Shown here in pieces: positions 25,379-33,173 of a stretch of 64,000 nucleotides of DNA. The notes below the pieces were generated by a model. It was not told where the DNA came from, made no database searches, and saw nothing but the letters and a program-made list of their open reading frames with translations. Location: assembly GCF_025144725.1 (NCBI RefSeq), contig NZ_JALXKS010000005.1:1-64000 (forward strand), given 5' to 3'. A program made the translations under genes and the position numbers. Source of the DNA: Brevibacterium sp. p3-SID960 (GTDB lineage Bacteria; Actinomycetota; Actinomycetes; Actinomycetales; Brevibacteriaceae). How positions within the stretch are numbered: position 1 is the first letter of the stretch; each line of letters begins with the position of its first letter.

Positions 25379-26106
25379 CGTGTCTGCCCTCCAGCAGTCG
25401 CGTCGTCCAGCAGCAGTTCGGCGATGCGCATGTCGAGCGGGTGGGTGATCTTCAGCGCCCGCTCATCGCCGGCAACAGCACGCACCTCGTGGCCGAGGCG
25501 CTCGGCGAGCATCGCATCGTCGGTCGCGGTGATCGGGTCGTGGGCCTGCAGCGCGTGGGCCTCTTCGAGTACCTCAACGGCGAATCCCTGCGGAGTCTGC
25601 ACTCGCCGCAGCTGCTCGCGGTCGACGTTGCCGATGACGCGTTCGCCACCGGCGGCCGCGCATGGGCTTCGCAGCGTCTCGACGCGCTTGATCGTATCGG
25701 TCACCGGCATCACCGGCACGACGGCCGGGGCACCTGCGGCCAGGGCATCGCAGACCCGGGTGAAAACGGCAGCCGGTGTCAGGCAGCGGGCGGCGTCGTG
25801 GACGAGCACGGCGTCGATGCCGGGGCCGGACTGCTGGGCTGCCGCCAGGGCCTGCCGCACGCTGGCGACGCGATCAGCGCCGCCTGCCACCACCTCGGCG
25901 GCGGTGCCGAGGATCTCACGTGCCGCAACGAGGAACGCCTCGGGAACGGCGACCACGATGTGATCGGCGACTCCCGAGGCGAGTGCACCGCGAACGCAGT
26001 GCTCAAGCAGGGTCGTTCCGGCCAGTTCGGCGAACGCCTTGGGAATGCCGGCTCCCAGGCGGGTGCCCGAGCCAGCGGCCGGAATGACGATGCAGGTTCT
26101 TATGAT
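25375..26106 (-). CDS. ispD: 2-C-methyl-D-erythritol 4-phosphate cytidylyltransferase
   Basis: About 243 residues; forms CDP-methylerythritol. The nucleotide-binding N-terminus [20 protein letters not shown] is intact, as are [17 protein letters not shown] and VQTPQGF. The reading frame has no ATG, GTG, TTG or CTG between an upstream in-frame stop and the nucleotide-binding motif. The best candidates are ATC (26106-26104) or ATA (26103-26101), which overlap the carD stop and lie about 7-10 nt after GAGG. Either a rare AUU-class start coupled to carD translation or a sequence error is implied. The end is certain, the start is not. Confidence 0.9.
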   Translation of the reverse strand: MIRTCIVIPAAGSGTRLGAGIPKAFAELAGTTLLEHCVRGALASGVADHIVVAVPEAFLVAAREILGTAAEVVAGGADRVASVRQALAAAQQSGPGIDAVLVHDAARCLTPAAVFTRVCDALAAGAPAVVPVMPVTDTIKRVETLRSPCAAAGGERVIGNVDREQLRRVQTPQGFAVEVLEEAHALQAHDPITATDDAMLAERLGHEVRAVAGDERALKITHPLDMRIAELLLDDATAGGQTR

Positions 26107-26591
26107 GCGAGGACCTCGTCGAGCAGGGCCTCGGCTTCTTCCTCTTCCTTCTTCTCAGCCAGGGCGAGCTCGGAGACGAGCACCTGGCGGGCCTTGGCGA
26201 GCATGCGCTTCTCGCCGGTGGAGAGCCCACGGTCCTGCTCGCGGCGCCACAGATCGCGGACGACTTCAGCTACCTTGATGACGTCGCCGGACTGGAACTT
26301 CTCGAGATTTGCTTTGTAGCGGCGGGACCAGTTGGAGGGCTCTTCCGAAATGTCAGCCCGGAGCACCTGGAAGACCTTCTCCAGCCCCTCTTCACCGACC
26401 ACATCGCGCACGCCGACGAGATCGCAGTTCTCGGCTGGCACTTCGATGGTCAGATCGCCGTGGGATACCTGAAGCTTCAGATAGAGCTTGTCTTCACCCT
26501 TGATCGCCCGAGTCTTGATCTCCTGGATTGTGGCTGCTCCGTGGTGCGGATAAACAACTGTGTCGCCGACCTGAAAACTCATGTTCTTCAT
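26100..26591 (-). CDS. carD: CarD-family RNA polymerase-binding regulator
   Basis: A 163-residue protein that binds the RNA polymerase beta subunit and stabilises open complexes at rRNA and housekeeping promoters. The Tudor-like N-terminal domain ([17 protein letters not shown]) and helical DNA-binding domain ([24 protein letters not shown]) are complete; the tail is very acidic. Starts at 26591 and at the second ATG, 26582, are both possible; AAAGGGG lies close to the first. A -10 element TAAACT is at minus 26618-26613. It heads the carD-ispD-ispF operon. Confidence 0.95.
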   Translation of the reverse strand: MKNMSFQVGDTVVYPHHGAATIQEIKTRAIKGEDKLYLKLQVSHGDLTIEVPAENCDLVGVRDVVGEEGLEKVFQVLRADISEEPSNWSRRYKANLEKFQSGDVIKVAEVVRDLWRREQDRGLSTGEKRMLAKARQVLVSELALAEKKEEEEAEALLDEVLAS

Positions 26592-27000
26592 TTTCCCCTT
26601 TCGCGGACTTCCAGTTTACCACGAACACGCCGTTTCAGACGGTGTGCCGGGGGCGCAATCGTGCTAGGGTGCACGCCTTGCATCGCCCGGATCCAGACGG
26701 TACGCGGGCGCGCCTCGGCACACCGGGCCGCAGGCGGCGGGACCGATCGGCCCCTTGCCTGGTCGGCTGCTGGGTCGTCGGCCTGGTCGGCTACCTGATC
26801 GGCTGCCCGGCCGTCTGCCTGGTCGGCGTCCACCAGCCCCGTCACCGAGGTGGTGGCCGGCATCCCGTGCGCGACCGCCTCGGGACCGGGGCTGGGATGG
26901 GGATTCCGGCGGCGGGTGAGTTCTACGTGCGGTCAAAAAACAGGTAGGATATCCAGTGATTCTGTCATTTCACTCCGTCGTCACTCCAAGGAGCTTGAAC
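26592..27000. other. 409-nt divergent intergenic region with short repeats
   Basis: Lies between carD (left) and the LpqE-like gene (right). It holds the carD promoter near 26613 and a block at 26758-26829 with three copies of CCTGGTCGG within imperfect 12-36-nt units. A TAGGAT -10-like hexamer (26945-26950) after a six-A run may serve the lipoprotein gene. Reading frames through the repeats are low-complexity and unsupported. Confidence 0.5.
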
Positions 27001-27555
27001 GTGAAACGGTCCACTCGTGCGGCACTCGCTGCCGCTGCCGTCGCCCTCGTGATCCCTGCCAGCGGCTGTGCCAGCCTGCTGTCGGCGCAGCAGACCGCGG
27101 AGTATCAGTACAACGGCGGCGACGGAGCCTGGAACGTCGAGAACGAGCAGGTCAAGGTCCGCGGACTGCTTCTCATCGCCAATGACGACGATGTCGCACA
27201 GGTGTTCTTCACCGTCGTCAACAATTCCGATCAGGACGCCGACGTCGAGATCTCCGTCGGCTCCGCCACCGCTTCAGAGACCGTGCCGGCCGGCGGCCGC
27301 TGGGTGCAGAACCCGGAGAACGCCGCTGCTGAGTCCGAGCCGCTGCTGACCGAGAACTACGGCGGCAAGCCCGGCGACAAGGTCGATGTTGAGGTGACGA
27401 TCAACGGTGAGACCGAGATCGTGCGCGCCCAGGTGCTCAACGGCGCCCACCCTGACTACCAGGATCTCGAGCCCACCGGCGCTCCCGGTGACGATTCCGC
27501 CACCGGCGTCGTCGAGACCCCCGGACCGGAGGAGTCGCCGGCTACGGCCCCCTGA
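27001..27555 (+). CDS. LpqE-like lipoprotein
   Basis: A 184-residue exported lipoprotein. A basic start (MKRSTR), a hydrophobic core and the lipobox ASGC (cysteine at residue 23) show lipid attachment. The rest is an immunoglobulin-like beta domain resembling the DUF461/copper chaperone group, ending in a Pro/Glu-rich tail. The GTG start follows AAGGAG. Its place next to carD-ispD-ispF matches LpqE (Rv3584) in mycobacteria, from memory. Function is unknown. Copper or surface roles have been proposed for relatives. Confidence 0.8.
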   Translation: MKRSTRAALAAAAVALVIPASGCASLLSAQQTAEYQYNGGDGAWNVENEQVKVRGLLLIANDDDVAQVFFTVVNNSDQDADVEISVGSATASETVPAGGRWVQNPENAAAESEPLLTENYGGKPGDKVDVEVTINGETEIVRAQVLNGAHPDYQDLEPTGAPGDDSATGVVETPGPEESPATAP

Positions 27556-27572
27556 TCCGCTCAGACACACAA

Positions 27573-27604
27573 AGGGGCGGCAGAGCAGATGCTCTGCCTC
27601 CCCT
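27573..27604. terminator. Bidirectional terminator between lpqE-like and regX3
   Basis: AGGGGCGGCAGAGCA (27573-27587) and TGCTCTGCCTCCCCT (27590-27604) pair through 15 bp with one mismatch; CTTT follows on the plus strand and AAA precedes. It lies between convergent genes. Confidence 0.75.
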
Positions 27605-27610
27605 CTTTCT

Positions 27611-27646
27611 GTGCCGTGGGCCGGTTCAGCGCCGTGGGCCGGTCCC
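27611..27646. repeat. 18-bp imperfect tandem repeat x 2
   Basis: GTGCCGTGGGCCGGTTCA (27611-27628) is followed by GCGCCGTGGGCCGGTCCC (27629-27646), in the convergent gap before regX3. Confidence 0.65.
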
Positions 27647-27694
27647 GGGGCGTGAGTGCGGTTCGGCGCCCTGGGGCCGGTCCGGCGGCTGGGC

Positions 27695-28375
27695 TCAGCC
27701 TTCGAACTTGTACCCGAGGCCGCGGACGGTGACGAGCAGCTGCGGGTGGGACGGTTCGACTTCGACCTTGGCGCGCAGACGCTTGATGTGCACATCGAGG
27801 GTCTTGGTGTCACCGACGTAGTCCTGGCCCCAGATCCGGTCGATGAGCTGGCCGCGGGTCATGACGCGGCCGGCATTGCGCACGAGCATCTCCAGGAGTT
27901 CGAACTCCTTGAGCGGCAAGGACAGCTCCTCCCCGCGGACGCTTGCGACATGCCGGTCGACGTCGATGCGCACCCCGCCGGCTTCGATGACGGAGTCCAT
28001 GAGGTCATCGGGTTCGGCATTGCGGCGCAGCACGGCGCGCACGCGGGCGAGCAGCTCACGGGAGGAGTACGGCTTGGTGACGTAGTCATCAGCACCGAGC
28101 TCAAGGCCGACGACCTTGTCGATCTCGGAGTCCTTGGCCGTGAGCATGATGATCGGCACGTTCGACTTCGCGCGCAGCTGGCGGCACACCTCGGTCCCGG
28201 ATGCGCCGGGCAGCATGAGGTCGAGCAGCACGAGGTCGGCGCCCGCCCGGTCGAATTCGGCGATGGCCTCCAGGCCGTCGGCGGCAACGGTGACGTCGAA
28301 TCCTTCCTTGCCGAGCAGGTACGACAGGGGGTCGGAGAATGACTCTTCGTCTTCGACGAGCAGAATGCGGGTCAC
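27695..28375 (-). CDS. regX3: Phosphate-responsive response regulator RegX3/PhoP
   Basis: A 226-residue OmpR-type response regulator. The receiver domain has the phosphoacceptor D52 (LLDLMLPG), T79 and K101 (KPYSSRELLA); the winged-helix DNA-binding domain occupies about 130-226 (RGQLIDRIWG, VDVHIKRLR-like helix, GLGYKF). It starts in an ATGA overlap with senX3. With that kinase it is the phosphate-starvation system of actinobacteria, expected to bind the 11-nt PHO-box repeats upstream of phoU/senX3 and pstS found in this window. Confidence 0.94.
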   Translation of the reverse strand: MTRILLVEDEESFSDPLSYLLGKEGFDVTVAADGLEAIAEFDRAGADLVLLDLMLPGASGTEVCRQLRAKSNVPIIMLTAKDSEIDKVVGLELGADDYVTKPYSSRELLARVRAVLRRNAEPDDLMDSVIEAGGVRIDVDRHVASVRGEELSLPLKEFELLEMLVRNAGRVMTRGQLIDRIWGQDYVGDTKTLDVHIKRLRAKVEVEPSHPQLLVTVRGLGYKFEG

Positions 28376-29670
28376 GTCGTCTGTTTCCTTTGTTCTTCAG
28401 TTGTCTCACGGTCGACCGTGCCGTCCACGGCGCGTCCGTCTTCTTCCTTCGCCGGTGCCGGGCCCGGGCGGGCTTCCGGTTCGTCGGCGATGAGGATGCC
28501 GGATTCGGCAGCCTCGGCGATCACCGGATGCTCCTCGGTGTGAGCCAACGGTAGCACCACGGTGAAGGTCGATCCCTGCTTGGGCTTCGACCATACGCGC
28601 ACTTCGCCGCCGTGGGTGGCGACGATGTGCTTGACGATCGACAGTCCCAAGCCGGTCCCTCCGGTCGCTCGGGAACGTGCCGGGTCGACGCGGTAGAAGC
28701 GTTCGAAGACCCGTTCGGTCTCTTCGTCGGTCATGCCGATGCCCTGGTCGCTGACGGCGATGAAGACCCGCTCGTCGCTGACCCTCACCCCGATGCCGAC
28801 CTGCGTGCCGGCGTTGGAGTAGTTCACGGCATTGTCGACGAGGTTGCGGATCGCGTTGGACAGCAGGTCCGGGTTGCCTTCAACGGCCCAGGCCGATGGG
28901 CAGTCGACGGTGAGCGAGATGTTCTTGGCATCAGCGGCGGTGACTGCACGGTCGACGGCATCGTCGATGATGTCGGCGACCGGGATGATCTCACCGGAAT
29001 GCGCTTCGTGGTCCTGCACGGCTGAGAGATCGATGATCTCCTGGACGAGCTGGGACAGCCGGTGGGATTCGCGCTGCATCCGCCCGCCGAAGCGCTCGAC
29101 AGCCTCGGGGTCGTCGGAGAAGTCGGTGACCGCCTCGGCTAAGAGCGCGATCGCGCCGATGGGGGTCTTGAGCTCATGGGAGACGTTGGCGACGAAGTCG
29201 CGGCGGACCGCCTCCAAACGGTGGGCGTCGGTGTGGTCGTCACACAGGACGAGGACGAAGGCGGCACCGAGCGGGGCGACGCGGGCGTGGAGGTGGCGCC
29301 GCGCCTGGCGGGAGCGGCCGCGCTGGGTTTCGAAGTTCATCTCCTCGATGAGCCCGCGGGTGCGGACCCGGTCGATGACTGCGGCCAGTTCGGAGGCGGC
29401 AATGCGGTGGCCGCGGACGAGGCCGAAGGTGTAGGCGGCCGGTGAGGCCTTGATGACGTCGTTTCCGGCATCGACGACGATTGCCGCACTCGGCAGCACG
29501 GCGAGCACCTCGGCGATGCCGTCGGGGAGCTCGTTGTTCGAGTGCAGATCGGCGGAATCGCGCGTGCGATCGGAGAACCGGAACGCCATGATGGCGACGA
29601 TGCCGATCGCCAGACCCACGAGGCCGGTCAGTGCAGCTATGAACAACGGATCTTCCACACACACCAGCAT
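28372..29670 (-). CDS. senX3: Sensor histidine kinase SenX3/PhoR
   Basis: A 432-residue kinase with one N-terminal membrane span (about 8-30), a PAS-like region (55-150), the H-box ANVSHELKTP with phosphorylated H165, and an ATP-binding domain (NLVDNAVNYS, DQGIGM, GGTGLGLSIVKHI). The C-terminal 50 residues are a charged tail not needed for catalysis. The lack of an extracytoplasmic sensor domain is normal for SenX3, which is thought to read phosphate through PhoU and the Pst transporter. It is divergent from phoU, as phoR is in Streptomyces. Confidence 0.93.
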   Translation of the reverse strand: MLVCVEDPLFIAALTGLVGLAIGIVAIMAFRFSDRTRDSADLHSNNELPDGIAEVLAVLPSAAIVVDAGNDVIKASPAAYTFGLVRGHRIAASELAAVIDRVRTRGLIEEMNFETQRGRSRQARRHLHARVAPLGAAFVLVLCDDHTDAHRLEAVRRDFVANVSHELKTPIGAIALLAEAVTDFSDDPEAVERFGGRMQRESHRLSQLVQEIIDLSAVQDHEAHSGEIIPVADIIDDAVDRAVTAADAKNISLTVDCPSAWAVEGNPDLLSNAIRNLVDNAVNYSNAGTQVGIGVRVSDERVFIAVSDQGIGMTDEETERVFERFYRVDPARSRATGGTGLGLSIVKHIVATHGGEVRVWSKPKQGSTFTVVLPLAHTEEHPVIAEAAESGILIADEPEARPGPAPAKEEDGRAVDGTVDRETTEEQRKQTT

Positions 29671-29731
29671 AGGGGCCTGCTGAAGACGGGCCGGTCCGAT
29701 ATAATGACGACGGTTCTGACATTAGCGAAGT

Positions 29732-29764
29732 GTTCACCCGGCCGTCAGTGCTGATTCACTGCAG
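29732..29764. promoter_or_regulatory. Candidate PHO box between senX3 and phoU
   Basis: Three successive 11-nt units, GTTCACCCGGC, CGTCAGTGCTG and ATTCACTGCAG, match the actinobacterial PHO-box pattern (11-nt repeats of GTTCAYYYR-). The first unit is nearly ideal. A perfect TATAAT occurs on the plus strand at 29700-29705 in the same intergenic region. Confidence 0.6.
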
Positions 29765-29861
29765 ACTGGGAAGGTGGGAACGATTCTCGGCCCCGTGGCC
29801 GCAGCCGCACATGCGCTGCCGCCAGGGGTCTGACGCTTCAATCTGAAAGGAAGCATTCCGA

Positions 29862-30527
29862 ATGCGCGAGGTCTTCAAGGCTGAGCTCGAGAACATCGCC
29901 GACGAGCTCGTCGAAATGGCAGCCAAGGTGAGCGAGGCGATGCGCTCAGCGACTGAAGCTCTTGAGAACAACGACCTGGAGCTGGCGGAGAAGGTCATCG
30001 ACGCCGATACCGAGATCGACAATATGACTGCCGATCTCGACCAGCGCTCTGCTGAGCTGCTGGCGCTGCAGGCACCAGTTGCCGCTGACCTGCGTGTCGT
30101 CATCTCCGCACTCAAGATGAGCGTGGCCCTCGAGCGGATGGGCGACCTCGCCCGTCATGTCGCCTCGCTGGTGCGCATCCGCCACCCGCAGCCGGCGCTG
30201 CCGGAGGGATTCCGGGACGTGTTCCTGCGCATGGGTGAGGCTGCGATCCGGATCGGTGAGGAGACGGAGCAGCTGCTCGACAACCCGGGCCTGCGCGGCG
30301 TGCCGCTCATCAATGCCATCGACGAGGAGCTCGACCAGCTGCACCTGCGAGTCTTCGCGCTCATCGCCGAATCCGACCACGGCATCCTCTCGCCCGCCCA
30401 GATCGCTGACATCACCCTGCTCTCGCGCTACTTCGAGCGCTTCGGCGATCAGGCCGTCAACGTCTCCAAGCGGGTCGAGTACCTGCTCACCGGCAGCTGG
30501 GTCCCGGATCTGTCCGCCAAGGACTGA
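29862..30527 (+). CDS. phoU: Phosphate signalling protein PhoU
   Basis: A 221-residue all-helical protein made of two three-helix PhoU repeats. The metal-binding signature lines VEMAAKVSEAM, DLRVVISALKMSVALERMGDLARH and LSRYFERFGDQAVNVSKRVEYL are complete. It links the Pst transporter to the SenX3 kinase, keeping RegX3 inactive when phosphate is plentiful. It is divergent from senX3 across the PHO box and separated from pstSCAB by 25 kb. AAAGGA precedes the ATG. Confidence 0.95.
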   Translation: MREVFKAELENIADELVEMAAKVSEAMRSATEALENNDLELAEKVIDADTEIDNMTADLDQRSAELLALQAPVAADLRVVISALKMSVALERMGDLARHVASLVRIRHPQPALPEGFRDVFLRMGEAAIRIGEETEQLLDNPGLRGVPLINAIDEELDQLHLRVFALIAESDHGILSPAQIADITLLSRYFERFGDQAVNVSKRVEYLLTGSWVPDLSAKD

Positions 30528-30548
30528 GGCTGCCGGCTGAGCTGCGGC

Positions 30549-31478
30549 TCAGCTGCCCGCCGGCTCGCCACCATCGTCAGGGTCGCACTCGATCTGAGTG
30601 CGGCCCTGACGCTTCTGTGTGCGTCGCCGGCCGAGGATCCCGGTGGTCACGGCCACCCCGAGCAGCAGCAGGCCGCCGCCTGCCACCTCGGCGGCGGTCG
30701 GCACATCGCCCTTGACCACCCACGCGGAGGTGACCCCGACGACGGGGACGAGAAGGGTGAACGGTGCGACATCGGCGGCAGCGTAGCGGCCGAGCAGCGT
30801 GTTCCAGGCGACGTAGCCGATGAGGGATGCACACAGCGCGGTGTAGGCCGTCGATGCGACGACACCCCAGGTGGGGTTCGCCAGCGCGGTGCCGACGGCG
30901 ACCGGTCCGTCGATGATGAGGGAGAGGACGAACAGCGGAATCGGCACCACGGTCGCCGACCAGATCGTCAGGCTCACCCCACCGACCTCGGCACCGCGGG
31001 CGGCGACGTTGCCGATGCCCCAGGACAGCGCCGCGCCTAACACGACGACCACCGCGATGGCCGGGACGCCTGCGGTGCGCCCGGCGATGATGACCGCAAG
31101 CCCGGCGACGCCGATGAGGACACCGATGACGGTGCGAGCCCTGGGCCATTCGCGCAACACGATGACGGCGATGACCGTGGTGAACACCGCCTGCATCTGC
31201 AGAAGGATCGAGGCCAGGCCCGGTGGCAGGCCCAGGGACATGGCGACGTAGAGCAGTCCGAACTGGCCGGCGGACATGAACAGGCCCACGAGCATCACCC
31301 GGGCGAAGCGGCCGCGCGGGAACGGGACGAAGAAGACAGCGGGGAAGATGATGACGAGGAAGCGTACGACGACGAGCAGCAGCGGCGGCCAATCCTGTAC
31401 GCCGAGGTCGATGAAGAGGAAGTTGATGCCCCACAGCACGACAACGCCGAGGGCGATGAACACATCGCGAACGCTCAT
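30549..31478 (-). CDS. EamA/DMT-family transporter
   Basis: A 309-residue protein with ten predicted spans formed by two EamA repeats, starting VVVLWGINFLFIDLGV and including the REWP/RTVIGVLIGVAGLAVI joint region. DMT carriers export amino acids, nucleotides or other metabolites. The substrate is not evident. The C-terminal 25 residues are hydrophilic. It is the last gene of a leftward run after gpm, separated from it by a terminator, so it probably has its own promoter. Convergent with phoU, with 21 nt between stops. Confidence 0.88.
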   Translation of the reverse strand: MSVRDVFIALGVVVLWGINFLFIDLGVQDWPPLLLVVVRFLVIIFPAVFFVPFPRGRFARVMLVGLFMSAGQFGLLYVAMSLGLPPGLASILLQMQAVFTTVIAVIVLREWPRARTVIGVLIGVAGLAVIIAGRTAGVPAIAVVVVLGAALSWGIGNVAARGAEVGGVSLTIWSATVVPIPLFVLSLIIDGPVAVGTALANPTWGVVASTAYTALCASLIGYVAWNTLLGRYAAADVAPFTLLVPVVGVTSAWVVKGDVPTAAEVAGGGLLLLGVAVTTGILGRRRTQKRQGRTQIECDPDDGGEPAGS

Positions 31479-31514
31479 GCCCTGAGGCTACACCCGCCTG
31501 GTGGGACGCGAAGA

Positions 31515-31555
31515 CGCCATCTCACCTGCGGTTGTGCTCGCGAGGTGAGATGGCG
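31515..31555. terminator. Terminator after gpm
   Basis: CGCCATCTCACCT (31515-31527) pairs exactly with AGGTGAGATGGCG (31543-31555) around a 15-nt loop, between the gpm stop and the eamA start. Confidence 0.7.
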
Positions 31556-31575
31556 CCAGTACTGCTTGGAGTGGT

Positions 31576-32319
31576 TCAGCGCCCCTGGTTGGCGACCTGG
31601 CCGATCGCCGCTTCTGCGGCCGCGGCGTCAAGGTAGGTGCCGCCGGGGTTGAGCGGCGCGAAGCTCTCGTCGAGCTCGTAGTGCAGCGGGATGCCGGTGG
31701 GGATGTTGAGGCTGGGGATGTCAGCGTCGGAGATCCCGTCGAGGTGCTTGACGAGGGCACGCAGGGAGTTTCCGTGGGCGGTGACGAGCACCGTGCGGCC
31801 GAGCTGCAGATCCGGCACGATCGAGTCGTACCAGTACGGCAGCATGCGCACGATGACATCGGCGAGGCATTCGGTGCGCGGGATCGAATCCCCGAGGTTC
31901 GCATACCGCGGGTCGCCAGCCTGGGACCATTCGGAGGAGTCGTCGAGGACCGGCGGCGGAGTGTCGAAGGACCGGCGCCAGGTCATGAACTGCTCCTCGC
32001 CGAACTCGTCGCGGATCTCCTTCTTGTTCTTGCCCTGCAGCGCGCCGTAGTGGCGCTCGTTGAGCCGCCAGGAGCGCTTGACGTCGATCCAGGCGCGGTC
32101 GGCGTGCTCGAGGGCGATGTCGGCGGTGATGATCGCACGCTTGAGCCGGGAGGTGTGCAGCACCTCGGGCAGCAGGCTCTTCTCTGCCAGCAGCTCACCG
32201 GCGCGAGCGGCCTCGGCGCGGCCCTGTTCGGTCAGCGGCACGTCGACCCAGCCGGTGAAGAGGTTCTTCTGGTTCCATTCGCTCTGCCCGTGGCGCAGCA
32301 GCACAAGGTTGTACGTCAT
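31576..32319 (-). CDS. gpmA: 2,3-bisphosphoglycerate-dependent phosphoglycerate mutase
   Basis: A 247-residue glycolytic enzyme interconverting 3- and 2-phosphoglycerate. The catalytic RHG motif is at residues 9-11 ([10 protein letters not shown]), with second histidine in [14 protein letters not shown] and the KDEW-equivalent loop. Length is that of the dimeric dPGM family. ATG 32319 has GGAGG ahead. Position between senX3-regX3 and the YbjN/mshA genes matches the mycobacterial gene order Rv0486-Rv0491, interrupted here by phoU and eamA. Confidence 0.95.
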   Translation of the reverse strand: MTYNLVLLRHGQSEWNQKNLFTGWVDVPLTEQGRAEAARAGELLAEKSLLPEVLHTSRLKRAIITADIALEHADRAWIDVKRSWRLNERHYGALQGKNKKEIRDEFGEEQFMTWRRSFDTPPPVLDDSSEWSQAGDPRYANLGDSIPRTECLADVIVRMLPYWYDSIVPDLQLGRTVLVTAHGNSLRALVKHLDGISDADIPSLNIPTGIPLHYELDESFAPLNPGGTYLDAAAAEAAIGQVANQGR

Positions 32320-32612
32320 ACCTCCATTGTGGCACAGCGCCACCGCGCGGATCGGCGGCAGGTCAGGCGGCCCAGCGGTCGGCGGCGGCATGTGTCACGA
32401 CGCGTCACATCGGCGCGTCTCTGATATCGAAGCTGCTCATCCTGCCCATATCGACGATGGTGACTCCTGGCATATGCTCCAGGACAGATTCCAGAGAAGT
32501 TGTCTCGTGCGGCTTCTCCGTCCGCGCCCCTGCATCGCCGAAAACTGCAACAGCTCGGCTCTTGGCTGGTGAGAACCGCGGTTGATACCAGATTGCGGTG
32601 AATCAGTGACTC

Positions 32613-33131
32613 TCACGTCTCCAGGTATTCGTTGCCCTCGGCCAGCAGGTGTTCGAAGGCGGCGAGGTTGCGCGTCGATTCCCCGCGAGTGACCCGCCAC
32701 GCCCATTCCTTCTTCATCGAGGTGAGGAACCCGATGATGAGCAGTTCATTGAAGCTCTCATCGGCGGCTGAGAGGAACTTCCCGAGGATCTCGTCGATGA
32801 GGTCGTCGTCCCAGGCCCGCGGCGGAACCGAGGCGTTGAGATAGACGTCACCGAGCTTGTCGGTGGCGAACGCCAGGCCCTTGAGCCGGGAGTTCTTGTG
32901 CAGCAGCCAGGCGTGGAACTCGCCGTGGTTCTCATCGGCATGCCGGATGACGAAGGCCTGCAGGTCAATGCTGCGCGGGCTGCACTTGACCGACACAGTC
33001 GTCTTGAGCTTCTTCTCCCCCGGCAGGCTGACGACCGCGTGGGTGTCGGCGAGCCGGTCGACTTCAAGCCCGGATTCCTCAGCCCAGGTCACCAGCCGGT
33101 CAGCGGCGGCAAGCGGATCGGTCGTGCGCAT
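32613..33131 (-). CDS. YbjN-domain protein (Rv0487-like)
   Basis: A 172-residue soluble protein with the YbjN fold, related to type III secretion chaperones. Conserved features include the N-terminal helix TDPLAAADRLVTWAEESG and LHKNSRLKGLAFATDKLGDVYL in the core. It is always beside mshA and gpm in the relatives I can recall, but no function is established. ATG 33131 has AGGAG six nt upstream; an in-frame TTG six codons earlier lacks one. It lies 43 nt after mshA's position on the same strand, upstream of gpm. Confidence 0.82.
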   Translation of the reverse strand: MRTTDPLAAADRLVTWAEESGLEVDRLADTHAVVSLPGEKKLKTTVSVKCSPRSIDLQAFVIRHADENHGEFHAWLLHKNSRLKGLAFATDKLGDVYLNASVPPRAWDDDLIDEILGKFLSAADESFNELLIIGFLTSMKKEWAWRVTRGESTRNLAAFEHLLAEGNEYLET

Positions 33132-33173
33132 CTCAAGCTCCTGCCTCAAACGGTCGACACTGCTGGTCTCAGC

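Noticed and set aside
26528-26947. Open frames across the carD/lpqE spacer, both strands
   Set aside because: They run through imperfect repeats, are low-complexity and lack ribosome sites; the region is better read as promoters plus repeats.
32390-32412. Palindrome-like TGTGTCACGACGCGTCACA upstream of gpm as a CRP site
   Set aside because: The half-sites are nine nt apart instead of six, so it does not fit the CRP/GlxR spacing.
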